A stretch of 64,000 bases of DNA from Paractinoplanes deccanensis (GTDB lineage: Bacteria; Actinomycetota; Actinomycetes; Mycobacteriales; Micromonosporaceae): contig NZ_BOMI01000030.1 in assembly GCF_016862115.1 (NCBI RefSeq), positions 1-64,000 on the forward strand. Reading direction: 5' to 3'. Both the position numbers and the translations under genes were made by a program. Of this stretch, positions 24,056-31,900 are shown in pieces. Position 1 is the first letter of the stretch, and every line of letters begins with the position of its first letter. The notes under the pieces are model-generated. The model did not search any database. It saw only the letters and a program-made list of their open reading frames with translations, and had not been told where the DNA came from.

Positions 24056-24403
24056 TCAGCCGAGCAAGGTGTAGACGCTCGCGATGCGGCCGCCCTCGAC
24101 GAGCGCGATGTCGGTGCCGCTCACCACGGGCGGCTGCCCCTCGGGCCCGAAGTGCCACGCCAGGTAACCGAGATCCTGCACCACCCTGATCGGGCCCGCC
24201 GGCGCGAAGACGAAGCCGGGCGCCTCGTCGAGGATCTTCCGCGCCTTGGCGTCGAGCGCGTCGTAGCCGACCACCGTCTCGTCCGGATCGGAGAACCGCA
24301 CCCCCTCGGTGTAGACGCGCTCGATCGCCGCGCGCCGCCGCTCGGGGTCACGCTCGTTGAAGACGTCCAGCAGGTTCGCTCGCATGAGCTCCTCGACGGT
24401 CAC
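24056..24403 (-). CDS. SnoaL-like/NTF2-fold small protein
   Basis: A 115-residue protein of the SnoaL-like polyketide cyclase/NTF2 fold: helical start EELMRANLLDVFNERDPERRRAAIERVY, then strands with GVRFSDPDETVVGYDAL and LAWHFGPEG, ending in IASVYTLLG. Such proteins are small hydrolase or isomerase-like folds with varied roles. The start is the GTG at 24403. It is divergent from a MarR regulator 41 bp away, which suggests control by it. No catalytic residues can be assigned. Confidence 0.82.
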   Translation of the reverse strand: MTVEELMRANLLDVFNERDPERRRAAIERVYTEGVRFSDPDETVVGYDALDAKARKILDEAPGFVFAPAGPIRVVQDLGYLAWHFGPEGQPPVVSGTDIALVEGGRIASVYTLLG

Positions 24404-24444
24404 CTGGCGCGGTCCTTTCCCTGGTGGATTGTTAACTTCAGGCG

Positions 24445-24900
24445 GTGGACGGAAGCCTCGACCCCCTGGAACTGCGGGCCTGGCGCGCCTTGATCGAGAC
24501 CACGGCGCTGCTGCGCCACCGCTCCGACCGCCGGCTGACGGCCGACAGCGGACTGTCCGGCAGCGACTATCCGGTGCTGGTCACGCTGCACGAGCGCGGC
24601 GACGAGCCGGTCCGCTCCACGGAGCTCGCCGACCTGATCGGCTGGGAGCAGAGCCGCCTGTCGCACCACCTGGGCCGCATGGAACGCCGGGGGCTGATCC
24701 GCCGCCAGGCCCACCGGGCGGACAGCCGGGGCTCGGAGGTCCACCTCACCCCGGAGGGCCGGGAGATCTTCCTGCGCGCGGCGAAGGCCCATTCGCTGGC
24801 GGTGCGGAGGCTCTTCGCGGACGCCCTGACGGCGGCGCAGCTGGAAGCGCTGGCCGAGGTCATGGAGTCGTTGCGTGCCCACCTCAACGAAGATACATGA
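24445..24900 (+). CDS. MarR-family transcriptional regulator
   Basis: A 151-residue MarR-type winged helix. DYPVLVTLHERGDEPVRSTELADLIGWEQSRLSHHLGRMERRGLIRR carries the recognition helix, followed by the wing HRADSRGSEVHLTPEG. It starts at GTG 24445. The 41-bp spacer to the divergent SnoaL-like gene contains GTTAAC within TTGTTAACTTC, a possible small operator. The pair is probably a self-contained unit: the regulator represses the SnoaL-like gene and itself. Confidence 0.9.
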   Translation: MDGSLDPLELRAWRALIETTALLRHRSDRRLTADSGLSGSDYPVLVTLHERGDEPVRSTELADLIGWEQSRLSHHLGRMERRGLIRRQAHRADSRGSEVHLTPEGREIFLRAAKAHSLAVRRLFADALTAAQLEALAEVMESLRAHLNEDT

Positions 24901-25128
24901 CACGTCATACACGCGGAACGGGCGACCGCGTCTCGGATGATGGGTCTGGCGCCGACGCCTGTGCACCCGATCGCAGTATCAGCTGGTCGCGTTCCAGCCA
25001 CGATTCAAAGCCCACATGGCCGCCGGTGACGCTGCCCGCGAATGCGGATAGACGGGCGGACTGGGCGCATCAACTCGAGCGCCACTGCGCGTGAGGATGG
25101 CAGCGCTCGGCGAAGGGCTTGGCCACTC
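24901..25128. other. Intergenic spacer with a possible gene remnant
   Basis: Between the MarR stop and the ArsC stop I see no intact gene or RNA. One plus-strand stretch around 24975-25053 translates as QYQLVAFQPRFKAHMAAG and ends in a stop. It reads more like protein than random sequence, so it may be the tail of a lost gene. I cannot assign a family. Confidence 0.3.
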
Positions 25129-25536
25129 TTACGAACGATCGGCCGGGACCAGGTCGGCCAGCAGCGCTTCGATGCGGGCCTTGATCTCGTCACGGATCGG
25201 GCGTACGGCGGCGACGCCGAGTCCGGCCGGGTCGTCGAGCTTCCAGTCCTCGTAGCGTTTGCCGGGGAAGACGGGACAGGCGTCACCGCAGCCCATGGTG
25301 ATGATGACGTCGGAGTGCTGAGCGGTGTCGTAGTCGAGCTTCTTCGGGGTCTGCTCGGTGATGTCGATGCCGACCTCGCGCATGGCCTCGACGGCGGCCG
25401 GGTTGATCTGGTCGGCCGGTTCGGAGCCGGCAGAGCGAACATCGACGGCGTCGCCGGCGAGGTGCCGCAGCCAGCCGGCGGCCATCTGGGATCGGCCGGC
25501 GTTGTGGACGCAGACGAACAGGACGCTGGGCTTCAT
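25129..25536 (-). CDS. arsC: Arsenate reductase, thioredoxin-coupled ArsC type
   Basis: A 135-residue low-molecular-weight phosphatase-fold arsenate reductase. The catalytic P-loop is VCVHNAGRSQM (CX5R, Cys at about residue 9), and the downstream segment has DVIITMGCGDACPVFPG with the additional redox cysteines of the thioredoxin-linked class. It reduces arsenate to arsenite in the cytoplasm. Its ATG overlaps the stop of the aquaporin gene (ATGA), so channel and reductase are made together. The arsenite produced would leave through that channel. Confidence 0.93.
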   Translation of the reverse strand: MKPSVLFVCVHNAGRSQMAAGWLRHLAGDAVDVRSAGSEPADQINPAAVEAMREVGIDITEQTPKKLDYDTAQHSDVIITMGCGDACPVFPGKRYEDWKLDDPAGLGVAAVRPIRDEIKARIEALLADLVPADRS

Positions 25537-26276
25537 CGGGTCTCCTCCGAGCGGGGCGCCGGATGGTGGACGACGACGTCGCCCGAGGCGGCGCCGGCGT
25601 GTGGATACAGCACGAGCAGCAGGCCGGTTGCGGCGAGCAGGCCGGCGAGCTGGGCGGCGATGTAGGCCGGCACGGATGACGGGGCGATGCCGGCGAACGT
25701 GTCGGTGAAGGCGCGGCCGATCGTGACCGCGGGGTTGGCGAAGCTGGTGGACGACGTGAACCAGTAGGCGGCGCCGATGTACGCGCCCACGGCGGCGGGG
25801 GCGGCTGAGGCGCGGCCGGAGCGGGCCAGGGCGACGATGAGCAGGAGCAGGCCGGTGGTGGCGACGACCTCACCGAGCCACAGGTGCCCGGCGGCGCGCT
25901 GGTTGCGGGAGATGCTTACCGCGTCGAGGCCGAACATGAGATTGGCCAGGATCGAGCCGCCGATCGCCCCCGCGATCTGGGCGACGGTGTAGCCGGCCAG
26001 GTCGGTGGCGGTCAGGCCGGTGCGGGTACGGCGGCCGAGGAACCAGTCGGCGGCGGAGACGACCGGGTTGAAGTGGGCGCCGGAGATCGGGCCGAAGGTC
26101 AGAATCAGCGCGCCCAGCGCGAAGGCAGTCGCGATCGAGTTCTCGAGCAGCTGCAGGCCGACATCGTCCGGGGACAGCCTCGACGCCATGATGCCGGAGC
26201 CGACGACGGCGGTGACCAGCAGCGCGGTGCCGAGGAACTCGGCGAGCAGCCGACGGGGCAGGGCGACCGGGTCCAT
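25533..26276 (-). CDS. Aquaporin-like MIP channel, probable arsenite efflux
   Basis: A 247-residue major intrinsic protein with six hydrophobic segments and the two half-helix motifs in modified form: FNPVVS near residue 70 and FANPAVT near residue 181. The Val in place of Ala in the first NPA motif suggests a solute rather than strict water channel. In the ars context, coupled to ArsC and one base after the ArsR-ArsC fusion, the likely role is downhill exit of arsenite, as known for AqpS of rhizobia. No ArsB or Acr3 pump is visible in this cluster. Confidence 0.85.
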   Translation of the reverse strand: MDPVALPRRLLAEFLGTALLVTAVVGSGIMASRLSPDDVGLQLLENSIATAFALGALILTFGPISGAHFNPVVSAADWFLGRRTRTGLTATDLAGYTVAQIAGAIGGSILANLMFGLDAVSISRNQRAAGHLWLGEVVATTGLLLLIVALARSGRASAAPAAVGAYIGAAYWFTSSTSFANPAVTIGRAFTDTFAGIAPSSVPAYIAAQLAGLLAATGLLLVLYPHAGAASGDVVVHHPAPRSEETR

Positions 26277-26277
26277 G

Positions 26278-26961
26278 TCAGGCGGCCTCGATGCCGTCGA
26301 GGGCCGGTGCGATGCGCTCGATGCGCCCGGCCAGCTCGGTGTAGGCCGTTTCGAACGCGTCGTCGGTGTCGAGGCGGGCCGGGTCGGGCACCGACCAGTG
26401 CAGCCGCGGCCGGGCGGGGCCGGTCATGTCCTCGTGGGCGTTGTCGCAGACCGCGATGACCAGGTCTCCGGCATGAACCACCTCGTCGACGTGCGCGGTG
26501 CCGGCCGGGTCGAGCGCGAGGCCGTGCCGGTGCGCGACCGCGACCGCTCGGGGATGGACCCGGGCGGCGGGCCGGGTCCCGGCCGAGGCGACCGGCCCGC
26601 CGATCCGGTCGCGCCACAACGCGGCCGCGAGCTGCGAGCGAGCGGAGTTGCGGGTGCACACGAACACCACCCGCTCACCGGCCGGCAACCGAGGTGCGGC
26701 GAGCATGGCCAGCGCCTGCGGTTCGAGCCGCAGATACGTGCGACGGCGGTCGCCCTCCGAGCGGGTCCGCGTGACCAGGCCCGCCTCTTGCAGCACTTTG
26801 ACGTGGTGTGCCACCAGGTTGGTCGGCATGCCCAGCTCGGCGCCGATCTCGCCGGGCGACGCATCGCCCAGGCTGAGGATGTCGACGATCGCCAGCCGGG
26901 CGGGATCGCCGAGCGCGGCATGGATCCGCGCCCGCACCAGCAGAGAACTATCAGCCTTCAT
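26278..26961 (-). CDS. ArsR repressor fused to an ArsC-like phosphatase domain
   Basis: A 227-residue fusion. Residues 1-90 are an ArsR winged helix (LGDPARLAIVDILSLGDASPGEIG, then TNLVAHHVKVLQEAGLV). Residues 97-225 are a low-molecular-weight phosphatase/ArsC domain with VVFVCTRNSARSQLA (CX5R). It lacks the canonical ArsR metal motif ELCVCDL in the DNA-binding helix, so sensing may come through the C-terminal domain. The ATG at 26961 is seven bases after GATAAT, giving an apparently leaderless transcript, and the palindrome ATTGAGTCAAT overlaps the start codon. It is first in a three-gene operon with the channel and ArsC. Confidence 0.88.
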   Translation of the reverse strand: MKADSSLLVRARIHAALGDPARLAIVDILSLGDASPGEIGAELGMPTNLVAHHVKVLQEAGLVTRTRSEGDRRRTYLRLEPQALAMLAAPRLPAGERVVFVCTRNSARSQLAAALWRDRIGGPVASAGTRPAARVHPRAVAVAHRHGLALDPAGTAHVDEVVHAGDLVIAVCDNAHEDMTGPARPRLHWSVPDPARLDTDDAFETAYTELAGRIERIAPALDGIEAA

Positions 26962-26998
26962 TGAGTCAATTATCGCTGAGCTTTATCGCCAGCGTCAA
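26960..26998 (-). promoter_or_regulatory. Leaderless promoter and operator of the ars operon
   Basis: On the minus strand TTGACG (26998-26993) and GATAAT (26974-26969) are separated by 18 bases, a good sigma-70-like promoter. The start codon follows the -10 by seven bases. ATTGAGTCAAT (26960-26970) is a palindrome with one central base that covers the end of the -10 and the start codon, a likely repressor site. Confidence 0.7.
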
Positions 26999-27223
26999 GA
27001 TCGTTGCGTCTGCCGGGCCGGGAGACGCTGATGGCCCGCTGCGCCGCCTGGCCCCAGAACGCGTGCAGCCGGTGGACCCGGTCGGGGCGAGCGATGGAGG
27101 GCGCTGTGCCCCCGGGCCGGGTGGGCGTCGCGCTGCCCGACAGCTGGGCACGGTGTCAGACGAAGCGGACAGGGGCCAGGCCGCCGCCAGTTGGCGGCGC
27201 GCCGGCGCGGAGGCGGAGCGAGA

Positions 27224-27643
27224 TCAGGCGCCCGGGTCGAGCAGGGCTGACAGTTGGCGCATCAGGGCCGGGCGGGGCCTGTAGTAGACCCAGCTGGCGC
27301 GTCGCCGGGCGTCGACCAGGCCGGCCTCGCGCAGGGTCTTGAGGTGGTGCGAGATCGTCGAGCCGGAGATCTCGAAGGCCGGGGTGAGGTCGCAGACGCA
27401 GATCTCGCCGCCTGGCGCTGAGGCGATCATCGACATCAGCTGGAGCCGGACGGGGTCGCCGAGCGCCTTGAACGCGATCGCCAGGTCGGCCGCGGTGGCG
27501 GCATCGACCCGCTGCTGCGCGATGGGCGGGCAGCACTGCCGCTCCGACGTGGGGGCGGCCTCGGCGACGGAGCCTTCTGATTTCGACACACGTCGAGCTT
27601 GACATCTATCGAAACCGTGTGCAACCGTCGCTTCGACGGTCAT
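27224..27643 (-). CDS. arsR: ArsR-family metalloregulator
   Basis: A 139-residue ArsR/SmtB repressor. It has the metalloid-binding motif EICVCDL (two Cys), the recognition helix ISGSTISHHLKTLREAGLVDARRRASWVYY, and extra cysteines in QCCPP near residue 37. It would leave DNA on binding arsenite. The start is uncertain: the ATG at 27643 is the longest, while GTG 27589 would remove 18 residues with no family similarity. It is divergent from the broken ArsR-GNAT gene, with a palindrome in between. Nothing else is visible in the spacer 26962-27223 apart from the leaderless promoter of the neighbouring operon. Confidence 0.9.
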   Translation of the reverse strand: MTVEATVAHGFDRCQARRVSKSEGSVAEAAPTSERQCCPPIAQQRVDAATAADLAIAFKALGDPVRLQLMSMIASAPGGEICVCDLTPAFEISGSTISHHLKTLREAGLVDARRRASWVYYRPRPALMRQLSALLDPGA

Positions 27644-27663
27644 CGAATCCGATGGGTGTCGAA

Positions 27664-27679
27664 ATCATCGACGATTGAT
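27664..27679. promoter_or_regulatory. ArsR-type palindromic operator
   Basis: ATCATCGACGATTGAT is an inverted repeat with ATCA/TGAT arms, lying between the divergent arsR gene and the ribosome site AAGGAGG (27684-27690) of the pseudogene on the plus strand. A second small palindrome, CATCGAATCCGATG, overlaps the 27643 start of arsR. Both are plausible ArsR sites. Confidence 0.55.
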
Positions 27680-27695
27680 CTTCAAGGAGGCGGCG

Positions 27696-28284
27696 ATGAG
27701 TGACTTGCGGTACGGGGGCTGCTCGACCGGGGCACCGCGGAAACGTACGCGTCCTGGTTCCGGGCCCTCGCGGATCCCTCGCGCGTCCAGATCGTGGAGT
27801 ACCTGGCCCGGCAGGGACGGCCGATGCCGGTGGGCGAGATCGTCGCCGCGGCCGGCCTGGCGCAGTCCACCGTCTCGCAGCACTTGAAGATCCTCACCGA
27901 GGTCCGGTTCGTGCTGGTCGAGGCCGTCGGCAACGCCCGGCACCACCGGATCAACACGAACTGCATCGACTGTTTTCCGTCCGCGCGCCCGCGGTCCTGG
28001 CCATCTACCAGGCCGGGATGGACGGCGGGAACGCCAGCTTCGAGCACACCGCCCCGGCCTGGCCGGCCTTCGACGCCGGCAAACTGCCCGGCCATCGCCT
28101 CGTCGCGGTCGACGAGCACGACACGGTGCTCGGCTGGGTCGCCGTCTCGGCCGTCTCCGGCCGCGCCGTCTACGCCGGTGTGGTGAAGCACTCGGTCTAC
28201 GTCGACCCCGCCGCCCGCGGCCTGGGCGTCGGCCGGGCGCTGCTCGCCGCGTTGATCGAACGCCGCAACCCGAACATCGACTGA
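27696..28284 (+). pseudogene. Broken ArsR-GNAT fusion gene (arsenic-associated)
   Basis: A perfect AAGGAGG and an ATG at 27696 begin MSDLRYGG. The frame is lost at a run of five Gs (27717-27721), where six would be needed. The next frame then reads an ArsR helix-turn-helix: LLDRGTAETYASWFRALADP, VGEIVAAAGLAQSTVSQHLK and TEVRFVLVEAVGNARHHRIN. After about residue 95 it changes frame again, directly into the middle of a GNAT domain (VLAIYQAGMDGGNASFEH, KHSVYVDPAARGLGVGRALL). The domain's first strands are missing, and the C-terminus is abruptly joined to ERRNPNID. Intact relatives combine ArsR with an acetyltransferase in one chain. At least one frameshift and two deletions are present. Confidence 0.75.
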
Positions 28285-28298
28285 CCTGGAGACCCTCC

Positions 28299-29714
28299 GT
28301 GACCACCCCGCTCGACCACCTGCCCGTCGTCATCATCGGCGCCGGCCCTGTCGGCCTGGCCGCCGCCGCCCACCTCGCCGAGCGCGGCCTGCCGTTCGTT
28401 GTCCTGGAAGCCGGTGACCGTCCCGCCGCCGCGATCCGCGAATGGGGGCATGTACGGCTGTTCTCGCCCTGGCGGTACAACATCGACACCGCCGCCGCCA
28501 AGCTGCTCGCCGACGCCGGCTGGAACCGCCCCGACGACGACCGGCTGCCCACCGGCGCGCAGCTCGCCGACGACTACCTCCAGCCCCTCGCCGACCTGCC
28601 CGCCCTGCGCCCGCACCTCCGCTACGGCGCCCGAGTCACCGCGATCACCCGGTCGGGGCTCGACCGGCTGCGCACCGCAGGCCGCGCGGACACCCCGTTC
28701 CTGATCCGCCTGCACCACGGCGATGACATCCTGGCCCGCGCCGTCATCGACGCCTCCGGCACCTGGAGAACCCCGAACGTGCTCGGCGCCTCGGGCATCC
28801 CCGCACACGGCGAAGACACCGCCACGGCCCACGTCACCAGGGCGCTGCCGGACGTCGCCGGCCGCGACCGGGCCCAGTTCGCCGGCCGCCGCACGCTGGT
28901 TGCCGGCGCCGGGCACTCGGCCGCCAACACCCTGCTGACCCTCGCCGAGCTCGCCGAACAGGAACCGGGCACCACGGTCACCTGGGCCATCCGCTCGAGC
29001 AGCCCGGCGCGCACGTACGGCGGCGAGAGCGACGATGCCCTACCCGCCCGCGGCGCACTGGGCAGCCGCCTGCGCGCGTACGTCGAGTCCGGGGCGATCA
29101 TCCTGCTCACGGGCTTCGGCATCCGGCGCCTCACCACCGCGGCCGACGGCATCGAGGTGTCCGACGGCACCCGCAGCGTCACCGTGGACCGGATCGTGTC
29201 GGCGACCGGCTTCCGGCCCGACCACACGATCAGCTCCGAACTGCGCCTCGACCTCGACCCGATCATGGGCTCGACCCGAGCGCTCGCACCGCTGATCGAC
29301 CCCAACGAACACTCCTGCGGCACCGTCCCGCCGCACGGCGCTGACGAGCTCACCCATCCCGAGCCGGGCTACTACGCGATCGGCGTCAAGTCCTACGGCC
29401 GCGCCCCGACCTTCCTGCTCGCCACCGGCTACGAACAGGCCCGCTCGGTAGCCGCCGCCCTGGACGGGGACTGGGAAGCCGCCCGCGACGTCCAGCTCGA
29501 CCTGCCCGAGACCGGCGTCTGCAACAGCAACCCGGTCCTCGGCGACGACACCATCGCCGCCGGGGGCGGTTGCTGCGGCACGCCCGCCGCGACCCGCGAG
29601 CCGGTCGCCGTCGGGCTCGCGACCGGCGTCACCGGCGGCCTGCTGCGCGCCCCGCTCACCGTGATCGACGTGTCCGACAGCCCGAACGAGCAGGCCGGCG
29701 GCTGCTGCTCCTGA
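28299..29714 (+). CDS. FAD-dependent oxidoreductase with cysteine-rich C-terminus, arsenic cluster
   Basis: A 471-residue flavoprotein of the pyridine-nucleotide-disulfide/monooxygenase type. The FAD loop is VVIIGAGPVGLAAAAHL at the N-terminus, a second dinucleotide loop is TLVAGAGHSAANTLL near residue 205, and SATGFRPD closes the core. The last 60 residues carry two cysteine pairs, GGGCCGTP and the terminal GGCCS, which could hold arsenite or another thiophilic metal. The start is GTG 28299 with GGAG upstream. It lies 14 bp after the broken ArsR-GNAT gene and 9 bp before an MFS gene, as part of the ars region. I infer oxidation of arsenite or an organoarsenical; this is not shown by sequence. 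Confidence 0.83.
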   Translation: MTTPLDHLPVVIIGAGPVGLAAAAHLAERGLPFVVLEAGDRPAAAIREWGHVRLFSPWRYNIDTAAAKLLADAGWNRPDDDRLPTGAQLADDYLQPLADLPALRPHLRYGARVTAITRSGLDRLRTAGRADTPFLIRLHHGDDILARAVIDASGTWRTPNVLGASGIPAHGEDTATAHVTRALPDVAGRDRAQFAGRRTLVAGAGHSAANTLLTLAELAEQEPGTTVTWAIRSSSPARTYGGESDDALPARGALGSRLRAYVESGAIILLTGFGIRRLTTAADGIEVSDGTRSVTVDRIVSATGFRPDHTISSELRLDLDPIMGSTRALAPLIDPNEHSCGTVPPHGADELTHPEPGYYAIGVKSYGRAPTFLLATGYEQARSVAAALDGDWEAARDVQLDLPETGVCNSNPVLGDDTIAAGGGCCGTPAATREPVAVGLATGVTGGLLRAPLTVIDVSDSPNEQAGGCCS

Positions 29715-29723
29715 CCCCCGCCC

Positions 29724-31007
29724 GTGAAAGCCTCCGCGGCCCCGCCGGCCGGCCACCCGGCCGGCCGGCGGATCGTCGCGGTCCTCGCGATCACCCAGAC
29801 CATCGGGTACGGCTGCCTCTACTACAGCTTCGCCGTCCTGCTCCACCCGATCGCCGTCGACCTGCACACCACCCCGGCAGCCGTCACCGGAGCGCTCACC
29901 ATCGCCATACTCGCCTGGGCCGCCATGGCCGTCCCGGTCGGCCGGTGGCTCGACCAGCACGGCGGCCGGGCCCTGATGACCACCGGCGCGATCAGCGGCA
30001 GCCTGCTGCTGGCCGCCTGGTCCCAAGTCCACACCCTGTGGCAGCTCTACCTCGTCTTCGCCGGCCTAGGGGCCGCCATGGCCATGGCCCTCTACGACGC
30101 CGCCACCGCCGTGATCGTCTCGTGGTTCGACACCGCCCGGCGACCCCGGGCGCTGCTCACGATGATCGTGGTCGCCGGGTTCGCCAGCACCATCTTCATG
30201 CCCCTGACCGGCCTGCTCAACGACCACTACGGCTGGCGCACCACCCTCCTGACACTCGCCGCCGGCTACGGCCTGATCGCCGTACCGCTGCACGCCGGCG
30301 CCATACGCCGCCCGCCACGCCAGCCCGCGACCCTGCGGTCCACACCGGCACGACGGCGGGCACTGGTCCGCGTGGCCACCCGCGACGCCCGGTTCTGGTG
30401 CCTGGCCATCGCCTTCGTCGCGCATGCCGCCGCCATGAGCACCATGACCGTCCACCTCGCCGGATTCCTCACCACCGCCGGGCATCCCGCCACCTTCGCC
30501 GCGACGATCGCCGGCCTGCTCGGCGTCCTATCGGTCACCGGCCGCCTCGTACTCACCGCCGCCCAGCGCCGCGTCGCCTTGCCCGCCGTCGTCGCCGTCG
30601 TCTTCACCATCCAAGCGGCTGCGGCGTTCTTCCTGCCCTTGGCCGGCGCCAGCCGGCTCGGCGCGATCGCCGGCGTCACCGCGTTCGGCATCGGATTCGG
30701 CGTGGCCAGTCTCGCCGGCCCCACCCTGCTCGCCGACCGCTACGGCACCACCGCCTACGCCAGCATCGCCGGCGCCCTGACCACGCCGGTCACCGTCGCC
30801 AAAGCGATCGCCCCGCTCGGCGCCGCCGCCCTCTACACCGCCACCGGCCATTACCCGCCAGTCATGACTGCCATCGGCGCCCTCTGCCTCCTCGCCACCG
30901 CGGGAATCCTCGCCAAGAGCAACACCGCCTTCCCGGCCACCGAGCCCCGCTCAATCCCCCGCAGACGACGACCACCACGGAAGACCCGGACGGATCAGAT
31001 CCACTGA
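29724..31007 (+). CDS. MFS transporter of the arsenic cluster
   Basis: A 427-residue major facilitator permease with twelve hydrophobic segments. It includes TIGYGCLYYSFAVLLHPIA in the first helix, VPVGRWLDQHGGRALM in the family loop, and a basic central loop. The oxalate/formate-antiporter-like pattern of this subfamily is seen in many exporters. The GTG start at 29724 is 9 bp after the flavoprotein. Because no ArsB/Acr3 pump is present, it is a candidate exporter for the product of the flavoprotein, but its substrate is unknown. The basic tail RRRRPPRKTR is cytoplasmic. Confidence 0.85.
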   Translation: MKASAAPPAGHPAGRRIVAVLAITQTIGYGCLYYSFAVLLHPIAVDLHTTPAAVTGALTIAILAWAAMAVPVGRWLDQHGGRALMTTGAISGSLLLAAWSQVHTLWQLYLVFAGLGAAMAMALYDAATAVIVSWFDTARRPRALLTMIVVAGFASTIFMPLTGLLNDHYGWRTTLLTLAAGYGLIAVPLHAGAIRRPPRQPATLRSTPARRRALVRVATRDARFWCLAIAFVAHAAAMSTMTVHLAGFLTTAGHPATFAATIAGLLGVLSVTGRLVLTAAQRRVALPAVVAVVFTIQAAAAFFLPLAGASRLGAIAGVTAFGIGFGVASLAGPTLLADRYGTTAYASIAGALTTPVTVAKAIAPLGAAALYTATGHYPPVMTAIGALCLLATAGILAKSNTAFPATEPRSIPRRRRPPRKTRTDQIH

Positions 31008-31067
31008 GAACCCACAGCTCTGTCTGCCGGCAGCGTGGCGGGAACGCTCCGTCCCCCGGCCGTCGCG

Positions 31068-31085
31068 AGAACGAACGTTCTGTCT
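31068..31085 (+). repeat. 18-bp dispersed element between convergent genes
   Basis: AGAACGAACGTTCTGTCT lies in the 91-bp gap between the MFS stop (31007) and the TSUP stop (31099). It is identical to the four copies inside coding genes at 11636-11764 and 17650. Nearby CTGTCTGCC occurs twice (about 31020 and 31080), so the gap may hold a larger imperfect inverted structure acting as a terminator. Confidence 0.85.
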
Positions 31086-31098
31086 GCCTGTCGGCGCG

Positions 31099-31878
31099 TC
31101 ACGTGATGAGCAGGATCGCCGCTACGGCGGTGGTGAAGGCGACGATCGTCCACCGCAGCGCCTCGGCCGGCAGGCGCTGGGCGACACGGGCGCCCAGGAT
31201 GCCGCCGAGCATGGTGGCCGGGGCCAGGACGGCGACGGTCGCCCAGTTGACCGGGCCGAAGACGCTGTAGGTCAGCACCGTGGTGATGCCGACGACGGCG
31301 GAGAAGACGTTCTTCAGGGCGCTGATGCGGCGCAGCGTCTCGTCGAGGACCAGGGAGAGCGCGGCGATCAGCAGCAGGCCCATGGCGGCGTTGAAATAGC
31401 CGCCGTAGACGCCGCAGAAGAAGACGGCGAGCTGCACGAACAGGGCCGAGTGGTCGCGCCGCTCGGGCGGTGCGGCGCCGCCGCCCAGGCGTGCCAGGGC
31501 GCGCAGTCTGGTCTGGAAGGCCATCATCGCGGCGGCCGCCAGGAGCAGGAACGGCACCACGAAGTCGAAGACCGAGCGCGGCGTGAACAGCAGCAGCGAG
31601 CTGCCGCAGAGGGTGCCGACGACGATCGTCGGGATGATCGAGCGGACGCGGCGGGCCTGGCCGGCCAGGTCGGCACGGCCGGCGAGGGCGCTGGCGGCGT
31701 AGCCGGGCGCGACCGACAGCGCGTTGCTGACGTTCGCGGCCACGCCGGGCAGGCCCAGGGCGACCAGCAGCGGGAACGTGATCAGCGAGCCGCCGCCGGC
31801 GACCGCGTTGATCGTGCCGGCCACCATGCCGCCGCCGAGCAGGACCAGCACCTCGGCAACGGTCACGGCCCACACCAC
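31099..31878 (-). CDS. TSUP (TauE/SafE) family permease
   Basis: A 259-residue membrane protein with seven to eight hydrophobic segments and two internal repeats. It has the family start GTINAVAGGGSLITFPLLVALGLP and the second-half segment GVYGGYFNAAMGLLLIAALS. Members move sulfite, sulfoacetate or similar organic anions across the membrane. The start is GTG 31878; no ribosome site is obvious. It lies 22 bp downstream of the cobalamin transporter ATPase on the same strand, so it may be read through from that operon, but a functional link is not evident. Confidence 0.88.
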   Translation of the reverse strand: MVWAVTVAEVLVLLGGGMVAGTINAVAGGGSLITFPLLVALGLPGVAANVSNALSVAPGYAASALAGRADLAGQARRVRSIIPTIVVGTLCGSSLLLFTPRSVFDFVVPFLLLAAAAMMAFQTRLRALARLGGGAAPPERRDHSALFVQLAVFFCGVYGGYFNAAMGLLLIAALSLVLDETLRRISALKNVFSAVVGITTVLTYSVFGPVNWATVAVLAPATMLGGILGARVAQRLPAEALRWTIVAFTTAVAAILLIT

Positions 31879-31900
31879 AAAACGGCACCAGAGAGGAGGG

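Noticed and set aside
24901-25128. tRNA or small RNA in the spacer before arsC
   Set aside because: No cloverleaf, T-loop or terminator pattern could be drawn from the sequence.
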